A DNA stretch of 64,000 bases, from positions 124,001 through 188,000 of the forward strand of contig NZ_CP135436.1 of the NCBI RefSeq assembly GCF_032340315.1, in the 5' to 3' direction. The DNA comes from Streptococcus sp. DTU_2020_1001019_1_SI_AUS_MUR_006. GTDB lineage: Bacteria > Bacillota > Bacilli > Lactobacillales > Streptococcaceae. Shown here piece by piece: positions 21,501 through 28,922 of the stretch; within the stretch, counting starts at the first letter, position 1; each line of letters opens with the position of its first letter. The notes under the pieces were generated by a model, which had not been told where the DNA came from, did no database searches, and worked only from the letters and a program-made list of their open reading frames with translations. Made by a program: the position numbers and the translations under genes.

Positions 21501-22709
21501 AACACCAAAGGCACGAGCAATAGCAGACGATTTCTCAGCATCTGTCCACCCTTTTGTCGATTCCTTGATGCGATCAATGATATCTGGCAACTTCAATGCA
21601 CCAGACTGGAATTCTTCAACGCTAAATCCTAATTCACGCATTGCATTCGCATTAGATTTAGAAGGTTTCAATAATTTTGATAAAGCACCACGTAATGCCG
21701 TACCAGCCTTCTCACCAGCTATACCATTATCAGAAAGAAGACCGATAGCTGCGGACGTTTCCTCGATAGACATCCCCAAAGAGTGAGCTACAGGACCTAT
21801 ATACTCCATGGCTAGCCCCATATCTGAAAAGCCAGCCGATGTCTTATTGGCCACATAAGTCAAGCTATCTGTAACACGGTTCGTATCCTTAGCCTCTAGC
21901 CCAAACTGACGCAAGATGTTAGTCGAAGCATTCATTACCACGTTAAAATCATCGCCCGATGCCTTTGCAGCATCTAAGATAGCAGGCATAGCAGCAATAG
22001 TCTGATTAGCATCAAACCCTTTTTTGATAATTTCTTGCATTCCCTCATTGATCGAGGATGTTGAGATACCATACTGCTTCGCCCAACCTTTCGAACTCTC
22101 ACCTAATTTTTGTGTGGTACTATTCAGTTCATCCGCAGTTGGGATGGTATCTGCTAGGAGCGACTTGGTCGTATTCATTTGACTTTCAAAGTCTATAGCT
22201 TTCTTAGTTGACAAAGCAAAACCAGCAGTAAGAACTGTAGATACAGGCTTCATAGCATCACCCATCGCACGGAGTTTTTCACCACCCCGATTAAAGGTAT
22301 CTCCTAGCTTGTCCATCTTCCCAGCCCAGCTATTTTCGCGACCAACATCCTTCAAAGCTTTTTCAACTCCACGTAGCTGGTTTTCCATTGCTGCCAACTT
22401 AGCATTCTCACGCTGAATATCAGCAGCAGCTTTATCAAAGTTAGCTGTTCCAGGGTCGAGTTTATCAAAACTTTTCTTCATCTCATCCAAAACTTTACGT
22501 TGTGAATCAATAGCTTGCCCTAAAGTCTTGTATTTAGCTTGAAGCAACCCAGCATTTTTTTCATTCCCTTTTAAAGTACTATCCAAAGAACGGACATTGT
22601 TTTGAAAGTACTTTACAGCGTTTTTTGCACCATTCAGAGTAGGGTTGAACTTTGACACGTCCAGCCCTAGTTCGATATACATTGCTCCTAACGGCGTACC
22701 ACTTGCCAT
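18576..22709 (-). CDS. tail tape measure protein
   Basis: This 1377-residue protein is by far the longest of the phage, as expected for the ruler of tail length. The N-terminus (GLDVSKFNPTLNGAKNAVKYF) is followed by long coiled coils and the TP901-type core (TKKAIDFESQMNTTKSLLADT). A hydrophobic region lies near residues 495-600. The late part (KHAHGTNYHPGGLAIVNDQ) has the conserved HxxGT/GGxxxVxE-like pattern. Transfer of membrane-interacting segments during DNA ejection is known for the family. Confidence 0.93.
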   Translation of the reverse strand: MASGTPLGAMYIELGLDVSKFNPTLNGAKNAVKYFQNNVRSLDSTLKGNEKNAGLLQAKYKTLGQAIDSQRKVLDEMKKSFDKLDPGTANFDKAAADIQRENAKLAAMENQLRGVEKALKDVGRENSWAGKMDKLGDTFNRGGEKLRAMGDAMKPVSTVLTAGFALSTKKAIDFESQMNTTKSLLADTIPTADELNSTTQKLGESSKGWAKQYGISTSSINEGMQEIIKKGFDANQTIAAMPAILDAAKASGDDFNVVMNASTNILRQFGLEAKDTNRVTDSLTYVANKTSAGFSDMGLAMEYIGPVAHSLGMSIEETSAAIGLLSDNGIAGEKAGTALRGALSKLLKPSKSNANAMRELGFSVEEFQSGALKLPDIIDRIKESTKGWTDAEKSSAIARAFGVEAQTGMNALINQGGDALRNLTKETENARGYTKKLADELSKSSKNGVERFKSSLEVLQINIGQKLLPLLTPLLEKANEFIEWLDKAPESTQKLVLGLGGFLALGYPLLNMMGNASTGLGYLFKGGSKVASLFSKGLSLGKAGTEAAELGVQVAETAGKTGLLKTALAGLTSPVGLLVGGTVLLAGGLAYLANEKDKARIKTEEFGSQLSDTAQGELRSFQKTVDETSTAVANFGTRAGDAEKVSGAFKKLYEEIAAAADKTNKRMEELGSKWGLSEEDIAKAKEKNAQVVSNTESMMNQINEIYQRHNGDASKFSQEEKEIILNNQNEMIKAKLSMMDLSAEQQKAALQALNGDVRSLNETQLKHTKDVLKQALDEEKKLYENSKSELKELLAGKAIDQETYNKKMQTLEANHTQTMEALGSKYYQVMQNLDAKVKARTGQSWNYWEEAKKVLEEYGLSYEEIGKKAAEASQKVGNSHSILANYTSEMSKEVKEANDAWSLLVGNIDKNGNFQVKSNVKEVIGEAAKSAESWEQLQFIAKTAEINSNARATIAEALVESGKWKDMTLEEKQVIVKNQAGLQAIFDSETHLKTWNSMPSEVKELLMKNTDIMYKAEEASKALSNYEALTPKQKELLANDESVRKAVARSTDTLTTWNVTTPFTKDLKADPTNVLNNGQLSIDKIMAWNLSNPETKSLNATDNTSEAVSSAQVSVNSPKQETPIGINATDLTGPESASASAGINAIKQYDPVSILAQNNTQGTVNQVQSGVDSIRDKTVTINARDNASGVLSGIRSWIDSVTGNFFTNIFASKHAHGTNYHPGGLAIVNDQRNSNYKELVTLPDGRSFIPEGRNVLLPLPRGSKVLRADKTRRLMHEMGVPKYASGIGIPSDAKFLREMEQAQQNIVVQHQYTNKRQDTDKVVSEMRILRASMEKILTAILNKDTDTYMDSSVVTDIITKKQREREKMTLRMKGVLE

Positions 22710-22741
22710 TTTGTTCTCCTTCCTAACCTCTCAGGTAAAAG

Positions 22742-22761
22742 AAAAAAGCCCTTGCGGACTT
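22742..22761 (-). terminator. terminator of the small membrane-protein gene
   Basis: On the minus strand AAGTCC and GGGCTT form a 6-bp stem (one G-T pair) around GCAA, followed by TTTTTTC, 10 bp after the stop of the 75-residue gene and before the tape measure gene. Confidence 0.65.
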
Positions 22762-22770
22762 TTCTTATTT

Positions 22771-22998
22771 TTATTTCTTATAATCATTAAAAGCCATAGA
22801 CATCATTGCCCATATAAAAACACCTAGGAGGCCATATCCATATAAAGGCAAAGAAGCGATGATGAATGGCGACAATAATATCTGCCCAATCGTATTCCCA
22901 AAGTTCGTACAAACACAGTAAATACCAAAACAGATATATGTTACAAAAGTTAGTGTCCAAAATAGACACCGCCTGCGATTTTGTTCTACCATCTTCAT
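22771..22998 (-). CDS. small two-span membrane protein with its own promoter (moron-like)
   Basis: This 75-residue protein starts MKMVEQNRRRC and has two strongly hydrophobic segments (LFWTLTFVTYICFGIYC and ILLSPFIIASLPLYGYGLLGVFIWAMM). The ATG at 22998 follows AAGGAGG. It lies between the tail chaperone and tape measure genes with a near-perfect promoter before it and a terminator after it. It can thus be expressed independently of the late operon. I recognise no family. Superinfection exclusion or lysogenic conversion is a reasonable guess only. Confidence 0.75.
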   Translation of the reverse strand: MKMVEQNRRRCLFWTLTFVTYICFGIYCVCTNFGNTIGQILLSPFIIASLPLYGYGLLGVFIWAMMSMAFNDYKK

Positions 22999-23019
22999 CC
23001 TACTCACCTCCTTACCCTT

Positions 23020-23048
23020 ATTATATGCCTATTGAAGTGTTTTGTAAA
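23020..23048 (-). promoter_or_regulatory. promoter inside the tail gene cluster
   Basis: On the minus strand -35 TTTACA (23043-23048) and -10 TATAAT (23020-23025) are 17 bp apart, 22 bp before the start codon of the small membrane protein. It lies in the 3' end of the frameshift extension of the tail chaperone. Confidence 0.75.
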
Positions 23049-23057
23049 GCCTTTGCA

Positions 23058-23246
23058 TTAGATAAGCTGGAGAAAGTCAGCAAGATCCATGACTTCCTCA
23101 GTTTTAGCAGATTCGGTTTCACCAAGAACACCCATCAGGTCCTCCCAGCTCGTATCCATAACATCGCGAATACTCATACCGTATGGGCCCTCAGTAGCTT
23201 GTTTGACAAAACCATAAAACCGTTTTAGTGCTTCACTCGGCTTTAT
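23058..23246 (-). CDS. tail assembly chaperone, -1 frameshift extension (gpT part)
   Basis: The gpG frame ends GAG AAA AAA TAA at 23243. Slipping back one base on the A run opens a 62-codon frame: IKPSEALKRFYGFVKQATEGPYGMS ... EEVMDLADFLQLI, stop at 23058. It has no start codon of its own. This is the G/GT arrangement of lambda-like siphoviruses, where a few percent of ribosomes make the longer chaperone that recruits the tape measure. AAA next to a stop codon favours slippage. Confidence 0.8.
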   Translation of the reverse strand: MKPSEALKRFYGFVKQATEGPYGMSIRDVMDTSWEDLMGVLGETESAKTEEVMDLADFLQLI

Positions 23247-23536
23247 TTTTTCTCCTTTGGGTCAACATCACCCACCAGATGAGAGTAGATGTCTGCGAAT
23301 ACCGCAAAAATATCTGCCATATCCGTGAATTTCAAAAGCTCTTCCACTTCCAAATCTTCAAACAGTGAGGCGATAAATTCCAATTGCTTGTCTAATTTCT
23401 CTACCTCTGACACATCAGATGATAGTGCTTCATTGAGAATCAAGTAGTCGCGATAGTCCTTGGTAGTAATTTCCTTACTTGTCTTTTGAACATCTTGACC
23501 CTTTTCGTTTTTAATTAAAAATTTAACCTTAGCCAT
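23243..23536 (-). CDS. tail assembly chaperone (gpG-like)
   Basis: This 97-residue acidic helical protein (MAKVKFLIKNEKGQDVQKTSKEITTKDYRD ...) lies between the major tail protein and tape measure genes, the fixed site of the tail assembly chaperone. It ends DVDPKEKK on an A-rich run that permits a -1 frameshift into the 62-residue extension. The chaperone coats the tape measure while the tube polymerises. Confidence 0.88.
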   Translation of the reverse strand: MAKVKFLIKNEKGQDVQKTSKEITTKDYRDYLILNEALSSDVSEVEKLDKQLEFIASLFEDLEVEELLKFTDMADIFAVFADIYSHLVGDVDPKEKK

Positions 23537-23585
23537 TTACTTTCCTTTCTAGAAAAAAGATAAAAAGAGAGCTTGTGCCCTCTTC

Positions 23586-24170
23586 CTACCCTGCAGCAAC
23601 CATTTTAAGTTGCCCTTTTAGTTTCTTGATTTTTTCTTCATCATTACCAATGTACTTGCCATAGTAATTACCTTTGATTCCTTCATCATCACTTGCGATG
23701 GCTGAAAAACTCAAGTTATCATCTGGAAGTTCCTCTTGCTTATCCTTCTGAGTTTCAAACTCTTCAGAATCCATTGAGAAGCTGCCTTTAAAGAAACCAA
23801 CTTGCGCTTTTGTCCCGTTTGATGTTTTAGATTCAAGCATAACTGAACAAAGTGGAGCATCGCTATCCTCACCAATATAAACAATTTCGTCCTTGACTAC
23901 ATGCCCAAGGATTTTGGCAAGGACCATGTGAGGAATATCAACTGCTGTCATTTCCATCTTCACATCACCTACACCACGTTTTGATGTGTAATAAGCGACA
24001 TCACTACCATAGGTTTTTACTGGATCACTTGCAAGACCTGAAATCTTAGCGGTACGAGTCGCACCCTCGCCAGTTTTCCCTTCAACCACAAAAAGGTTTT
24101 TCCCAAGTGTTGGAGTGGCCTCTCCATCCAACACACGAATTGTCATACGTTTAAAACCAACCAATGCCAT
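23586..24170 (-). CDS. major tail protein
   Basis: This 194-residue protein (MALVGFKRMTIRVLDGEATPTLGKN, KTYGSDVAYYTSKRGVGDVKMEM, EELPDDNLSFSAIASD) matches the phi13-type major tail protein family that builds the tail tube. Its position directly before the tail chaperone supports the call. AAAGAGGTG precedes the start. Confidence 0.92.
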   Translation of the reverse strand: MALVGFKRMTIRVLDGEATPTLGKNLFVVEGKTGEGATRTAKISGLASDPVKTYGSDVAYYTSKRGVGDVKMEMTAVDIPHMVLAKILGHVVKDEIVYIGEDSDAPLCSVMLESKTSNGTKAQVGFFKGSFSMDSEEFETQKDKQEELPDDNLSFSAIASDDEGIKGNYYGKYIGNDEEKIKKLKGQLKMVAAG

Positions 24171-24192
24171 TTATAGCACCTCTTTCTTTAAT

Positions 24193-24573
24193 TTAGTATT
24201 CTTCGTATAGAGCACTCTGACCCTTGTAGGTACGAGCATCTACATAGCGTTTGATTTCTGGAATCCATTCATCCAAACCACCAGCGGTTTGATAAAATCC
24301 CTGGTCTTCCATAATCTTTTCAATTTTTCTTTGGAGTTCTTTGCACTCCACTCGATTAGTAGACTCTACATTGATTTGATAGAGAAAAGTCTTAGCTAGA
24401 CTAGTATTGCTCCCACGAGCCGTCTGCATTGGAGGACCGACAGGGATAATGACAATACTTGTTTTATCATCTCCTAAATTCTCAGGGCGTTCAAATGACT
24501 TGATACTAATACCAGATAAAGAATCATCCTCTTCCAAAGCGTTGTAGAGTTCAGTTAATTTGTCCTTAATCAT
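24193..24573 (-). CDS. tail completion/terminator protein (DUF806-like)
   Basis: This 126-residue protein (MIKDKLTELYNALEEDDSLSGISIKSFERPENLGDDKT ...) lies between the HK97 gp10-like gene and the major tail protein, where the tail terminator is found. It shows the DUF806 pattern. It overlaps the preceding stop by 1 nt. Confidence 0.82.
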   Translation of the reverse strand: MIKDKLTELYNALEEDDSLSGISIKSFERPENLGDDKTSIVIIPVGPPMQTARGSNTSLAKTFLYQINVESTNRVECKELQRKIEKIMEDQGFYQTAGGLDEWIPEIKRYVDARTYKGQSALYEEY

Positions 24574-24971
24574 TACAAAAACTCCTGTTTTAATTTCATG
24601 CCGACTTTAGATTTGAAGACTGGTTTGCTACCTTCAAAAAAGCGACGCATAATACCGAAGCCACGAGGATGTCCTTTCTTTGCGTATCCAAATTCATTCA
24701 AGTGAATAAGAGTCCAGCGAGGGCTTTTGAAACCTAATTTAACCATTGGAACCCCACTAGCTGTACCAGTCACATTTCCATGGACGACGGCACCGACCGT
24801 CTTACCAGTGTCAGCGTAAACTGCCATAGCCCGTTTGAAAGTCGGTTCAAACTCCTCAACCGTCTCCCTCAAAGCCCTGTTGACCTTTCTACGAACCACT
24901 GGCTCTCCTAAACGAGCCTCCATATTCCTCAAAACATCATCAAAGCCTTTTAGATTAGCTCCACTAGACAT
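24573..24971 (-). CDS. HK97 gp10-like head-tail protein
   Basis: This 132-residue protein (MSSGANLKGFDDVLRNMEARLGEPVVRRKVNRALRET, MAVYADTGKTVGAVVHGN, LGFKSPRWTLIHLNEFGYAKKG) fits the HK97 gp10 family of tail completion proteins. The ATG at 24971 has GGAGG 8 bp before it and is preferred to the GTG at 24980. It overlaps the previous gene by 8 nt. Confidence 0.88.
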   Translation of the reverse strand: MSSGANLKGFDDVLRNMEARLGEPVVRRKVNRALRETVEEFEPTFKRAMAVYADTGKTVGAVVHGNVTGTASGVPMVKLGFKSPRWTLIHLNEFGYAKKGHPRGFGIMRRFFEGSKPVFKSKVGMKLKQEFL

Positions 24972-25356
24972 CACGACCACCTCCGATAATAACTATCAAA
25001 AAGTCCCGATTATCATAATCAGGACGCACATCGATGATTTGCCATTTTTTACCTTTTAGGCGCAAATCCTCAACTTCGACAAAGTGGCGATTGTCAGGTT
25101 GGTAATCATCCAAAGGATCACGAATTTTCAAAGTCATCTTAGCTTTCATCGCTTTTCCTGTCGCAATCTCAATATCTTTGAAACTAGGAGAGTAAACTTG
25201 CCCCATCGTATAAAAAGCCTTCTTGTAACTCACATCACGGCCATCAACCCCCTCTTCAACTTTAGAAGTATAGAAAGTGAAGGGAGTTCTCAAATCTCCA
25301 TTTTGAGACTCAGGCTTTTTGTAACGATAGCTAGGACGATTAGTATAATGAGACAT
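24964..25356 (-). CDS. head closure/head-tail joining protein
   Basis: This 130-residue protein (RTPFTFYTSKVEEGVDGRDVSYKKAFYTMGQVYSPSFKDIEIA, LKGKKWQIIDVRPDYDNRDFLIVII) has the SPP1 gp16/HK97 stopper pattern. In order it follows the gp6-like connector, as expected. Its start overlaps the 3' end of the 58-residue gene by 17 nt. Confidence 0.85.
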   Translation of the reverse strand: MSHYTNRPSYRYKKPESQNGDLRTPFTFYTSKVEEGVDGRDVSYKKAFYTMGQVYSPSFKDIEIATGKAMKAKMTLKIRDPLDDYQPDNRHFVEVEDLRLKGKKWQIIDVRPDYDNRDFLIVIIGGGRDV

Positions 25357-25516
25357 CAGACGTTGTTACTTCTGTTTGTTTTTCTGACCATTCAACAAAG
25401 CCAGGCAGCGCTTCATTGATTTCATCGAAGCGCTCTTTTGTCGCTTCAAATTCTTGATCAACAGAACGAAACACCCCTTCTTTGAGGTCGTAAAAGCCTT
25501 TCAAAACCTTAATCAT
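25340..25516 (-). CDS. small conserved head-tail region protein
   Basis: This 58-residue protein, MIKVLKGFYDLKEGVFRSVD through TTSDVSLY, follows GGAGGAAAAAC. It overlaps the connector stop by 8 nt and the head-closure start by 17 nt, so it is firmly embedded in the operon. The N-terminal MIKVLKGFYDLKEG is a common opening of small proteins here in streptococcal phages. Function unknown; it may be a connector accessory. Confidence 0.8.
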   Translation of the reverse strand: MIKVLKGFYDLKEGVFRSVDQEFEATKERFDEINEALPGFVEWSEKQTEVTTSDVSLY

Positions 25517-25799
25517 GTTTTTCCTCCAGTTTGTAATTTTCTAGTGACAATGCCATCAAATCTCCTTGAAAGTTCCCATAAAAGAACTCAACTTGGTCAT
25601 TGTAGACATATCGAGCACGTTCTAAGATAAGCTCTCTCACTCGTGGGTCGGTAGAGTCCTTACTACCGACCAGACTGAGGATTGCTACCTCAGAACTTTC
25701 CAACATTTGGGAGAGGTTGTTATCCTCACCACTATGAAAAATCCTCATCCGCTCCTTAAATGAATTAAGGAGTTGATGAAGTTGTTCTTCCCTAGTCAT
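25509..25799 (-). CDS. head-tail connector protein (gp6-like)
   Basis: This 96-residue acidic helical protein (LLNSFKERMRIFHSGEDNNLSQMLESSEVAILSLVG, RVRELILERARYVYNDQVEFFYGNFQGDLMALSLENY) shows the PhageQLRG/gp6-like connector pattern. It follows the capsid gene, the standard position for the adaptor that caps the portal. Confidence 0.9.
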   Translation of the reverse strand: MTREEQLHQLLNSFKERMRIFHSGEDNNLSQMLESSEVAILSLVGSKDSTDPRVRELILERARYVYNDQVEFFYGNFQGDLMALSLENYKLEEKHD

Positions 25800-25814
25800 G
25801 GTTTAATACCTAGA

Positions 25815-26936
25815 CTATGCTTGAGGAAGTTGTAGAGTCCAGACTGCTGCAGTCTTTTCATCGTGAGCCTTACCATAAGCAAATTGCTTAGCAGTGTAAA
25901 GGTTCAGGTCTTCCAAAGCATAGGTTTCTGTGTAACGACCAAGTGAAATACCACCACCTACAAAGGCATCGTAGCGACCTTTGACAAATGTAGTGACTTT
26001 ACCAGCCGTCTGTGCCACGGATTCTACCAAGATAATGTTGAATGGCATCGCAGTGATGTAGGTTCCTTGAGCGTTCAATGAAGTATATTGTTTCTTCACA
26101 TCCCAAGCATCGGCTGTATTAACAACCATTACAAGATTGCCTTCAACTGCAACTGGAGTAGTTCCATCAGCTTTTGTTGAATGGTATTTACATACTTTTG
26201 TCAATTCTTTGACTACGGTTGCTGAGTCGGCGAAAGTCAACTTAGTAGTTTGAGCTTCCTTTTCAGCATGAGTTGTATGGTCTCCTGAAACAGTTCCTGT
26301 AAGAGTACGAGTAAGTCCGATAGGTTTATTGTCCCCATCGCCGTTCAAGTAACCAGCTTCAAGTGCGACTGCATAGGCTTCTGTGATTTGAATAGAGATG
26401 AATTTTGCCAACCAGGCTGGTCCAAATTTTTCAGCATCTTTTGGAATTACAACGAAAGCAGTCAATTTGTGTTGGATTGCTTCTTCTTCGTTGAATTTTT
26501 GTTTGAGTTGCCCTTGGATTTCTCCGTTGATTTTACCCCAAACAGCCTGACCTGTTTGCTCTGATTTGAGGAATTTCAAGCGGATACCAGCATTTTTAAG
26601 ACCGATATGTTGAAGGAGTGGGCGAGCTTGCACCAGATCTTCAAAGATGTGGTCAATAATTTCTTGCGGGATGAATTTTTCAATCCCTTCAGGTGCTGCC
26701 TTTTCAATATTATTGAAAAAATCGCGAGCTTCAGCAGTCAGCTTAGCATCGTATGGATTCAAAGCTGAAACTTCTTCGCGAGCAGCATCACGGGCTTGAG
26801 CCATCATTTCATTGGTCATGGACTCAATCATGTCATTGTATAGCTTCGCTTGTTCTTCTTGAGGAGCGCCATTTGTAACGGCATCCAAAAATGCCTGACG
26901 TTGTTTTTCAAATTGATTAGATAATGTCATTGTCAT
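25815..26936 (-). CDS. major capsid protein (HK97 fold)
   Basis: This 373-residue protein has an N-terminal coiled-coil delta domain (about 1-90), then the HK97-type coat (PLLQHIGLKNAGIRLKFLKSEQTGQAVWGKI, FVVIPKDAEKFGPAWLAKFI, GYLNGDGDNKPIGL, FVKGRYDAFVGGGISLGRYTET). The delta region is presumably removed by the protease encoded just upstream. It starts 15 bp after the protease gene. Confidence 0.95.
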   Translation of the reverse strand: MTMTLSNQFEKQRQAFLDAVTNGAPQEEQAKLYNDMIESMTNEMMAQARDAAREEVSALNPYDAKLTAEARDFFNNIEKAAPEGIEKFIPQEIIDHIFEDLVQARPLLQHIGLKNAGIRLKFLKSEQTGQAVWGKINGEIQGQLKQKFNEEEAIQHKLTAFVVIPKDAEKFGPAWLAKFISIQITEAYAVALEAGYLNGDGDNKPIGLTRTLTGTVSGDHTTHAEKEAQTTKLTFADSATVVKELTKVCKYHSTKADGTTPVAVEGNLVMVVNTADAWDVKKQYTSLNAQGTYITAMPFNIILVESVAQTAGKVTTFVKGRYDAFVGGGISLGRYTETYALEDLNLYTAKQFAYGKAHDEKTAAVWTLQLPQA

Positions 26937-26951
26937 TCTGTTTTTCCTTTC

Positions 26952-27734
26952 TTAAAACATAAAAAGACCGAACCCTTTAGGTACAGCCTTGTTTGTGCTA
27001 TTTTCTGGACTTTCTGGAAGATTGAATTTCTTCTGTACAAATTCGCTATTTTCGAAAGCCTCTTTTTCAATTTGTGTATCTGGCAGTTTAGCTTCTAGTT
27101 TTTCAGCTACCAGTTCTGCGATTTTATCGATATCCGGTGTCATTGCTGACCTCATTTTCTCAATAAAATCACTTGGAATCATAGGAGTTTCACTCGCAAC
27201 CAAAGTCGGAGCGACTTCGTTTGTAAACATAATCTTGTCTACAAATCCGTGATTCAAAGCTGATTCAGCATCAAACCAAGTAGTCTTGTTCATCAAAGCA
27301 AGCAAATCATCCAAAGCTTTACCAGTCTTATGAACATAGGCACTAGCAATAGATTTGTTAAACCCTTCTAGTACACCAGCTTCATGAAGCAGGGTATTAT
27401 GGTCTCCATTTACTTGCGTTGAAACATTGTGGATCATGATTTGGGCGGTCGGACTGATTTCAACCGTATCTCCTGCCATTGCAATCACGCTTGCTGCGCT
27501 TGCTGCAATACCGACAATCTTCACGGTCACGTCACCAGGATACGAGCGTAGAGCAGTATAGATTTCGCTACCAGCATAAACGTCTCCACCACCCGAATTG
27601 ATATGAACCTCAATCGGTTCACCACTTTCAGGAAGGACAACATCTTTCGGAGCGGTTGCATCCCACTCAAGCCAATCGTAAAGCCATCTGTCATTGTTTG
27701 ATACAATCGTACCCTTAATCGGAATTACTTTCAT
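26952..27734 (-). CDS. ClpP-like prohead protease
   Basis: This 260-residue protein has the ClpP-type fold: EPIEVHINSGGGDVYAGSEIYTAL, then VKIVGIAASAASVIAMAGD with the nucleophile Ser in AASAAS, and MIHNVSTQVNG with the catalytic His. It matures the phage capsid. The ATG at 27734 is chosen over the GTG at 27746 because AAAGGAGG directly abuts the GTG. It overlaps the portal stop by 20 nt. Confidence 0.93.
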   Translation of the reverse strand: MKVIPIKGTIVSNNDRWLYDWLEWDATAPKDVVLPESGEPIEVHINSGGGDVYAGSEIYTALRSYPGDVTVKIVGIAASAASVIAMAGDTVEISPTAQIMIHNVSTQVNGDHNTLLHEAGVLEGFNKSIASAYVHKTGKALDDLLALMNKTTWFDAESALNHGFVDKIMFTNEVAPTLVASETPMIPSDFIEKMRSAMTPDIDKIAELVAEKLEAKLPDTQIEKEAFENSEFVQKKFNLPESPENSTNKAVPKGFGLFMF

Positions 27735-28866
27735 CTTCTTTCTCACCTCCTTTCTCTAACTGTTCACCAAGTTGATAGTTTTTGGTGATGAGGAATTTAT
27801 CGCCACCAGGGACAGATTCTAAGCCAAGTTCAGAGCGCACCTCGTTTCGAGTCATCGCACCAGAAGAAATAAGCTTATCAATGTTTTCAGCAAGTGCAAA
27901 CTTATCTCTCTGACCTTCGCCAATGATTACAAATAGATTATCGCGCTCGTATTTCCGTCTTGACACTAAAGCAAAATTAAGCCCATCACTCATTTTCTTA
28001 ACGAGTGATTGGTAGCAATAACTATTAAACATTTTTTGGCTATTTTCAAGATTGGCCATGTCTCCATGAATTAAGGTTGTTGGAATCCCTAAGATATCAG
28101 CGACCTCATCATCAAATTGCCGACGAAGTTTCTTCAACTCATCAACAGAGATATTTGAAGTCCCTGTTGTATTCGTATGCTCAGTGTATTCCATTCCATC
28201 TTGAGCTGGAACAATCGCAATCGTTTTAGTACTAAACGATTTAAAAAGACCATCTGCATATGATTGGAGTTTATCACGCATCTGCTTATCAAAACTCCCA
28301 TTGTTTTTGGTTTTCAGAGTTCCTCTGATTTGATTATTCCTAGCCAAGGCCTCGACCAAACGAGTGTGCAATTTCTCGTAATCAGCGAATAAGTCAGAGA
28401 TATAATCTTGCAGTCGATTGTTGTTGTACTGTAAGAAAATGACTTCACTCATCCGAAAACGCTTCTCAAAGGTGTATCCTCTACAAGTTACAAACTCAAA
28501 CACATCATCATAAACAGCATATTTAGTCCGTGTGTAAGAGTCGGCAACCAACAACTGGTCATCAGTTGTAAGAAAGATTAGGACCTCATTCTTAGTAATC
28601 AACCTGTAGACAACCTTTTGCCAAAATTCTGACGCAGATTCGTTCTTGTTCGGTCTTACATTCAGCAGATAGTCCCAATCAGAAGACTTAGCCTTACCGT
28701 TTTCTTGATACTTAAATACTGACTTAGCGAAAATTCGAGCGATGAACTCAGCTGACTTATCAATCGCTAAGCTTTTAAGTTGGAGGTTCCCAAACATCCG
28801 CTCAAGATCCTCAAACTCAAAACCAACCTCTGGCACTTCACGCTTAAATAAATTCAGTAACCCCAA
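27715..28866 (-). CDS. portal protein (HK97 family)
   Basis: This 383-residue protein (LNLFKREVPEVGFEFEDLERMFGNLQL, DWDYLLNVRPNKNESASEFWQKVVYRLI, FDDEVADILGIPTTLIHGDMANLENSQKMF) is a clear HK97-type portal that forms the DNA entry ring and docks terminase. It uses a TTG start, supported by AGGAGG 7 nt upstream. It precedes the protease and follows TerL. Confidence 0.94.
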   Translation of the reverse strand: MGLLNLFKREVPEVGFEFEDLERMFGNLQLKSLAIDKSAEFIARIFAKSVFKYQENGKAKSSDWDYLLNVRPNKNESASEFWQKVVYRLITKNEVLIFLTTDDQLLVADSYTRTKYAVYDDVFEFVTCRGYTFEKRFRMSEVIFLQYNNNRLQDYISDLFADYEKLHTRLVEALARNNQIRGTLKTKNNGSFDKQMRDKLQSYADGLFKSFSTKTIAIVPAQDGMEYTEHTNTTGTSNISVDELKKLRRQFDDEVADILGIPTTLIHGDMANLENSQKMFNSYCYQSLVKKMSDGLNFALVSRRKYERDNLFVIIGEGQRDKFALAENIDKLISSGAMTRNEVRSELGLESVPGGDKFLITKNYQLGEQLEKGGEKEDESNSD

Positions 28867-28922
28867 TGCACTTCCTCCTTTCTTTTAGTTTCTGCCGACC
28901 ACCCACCCAAATTAATTTTTAA

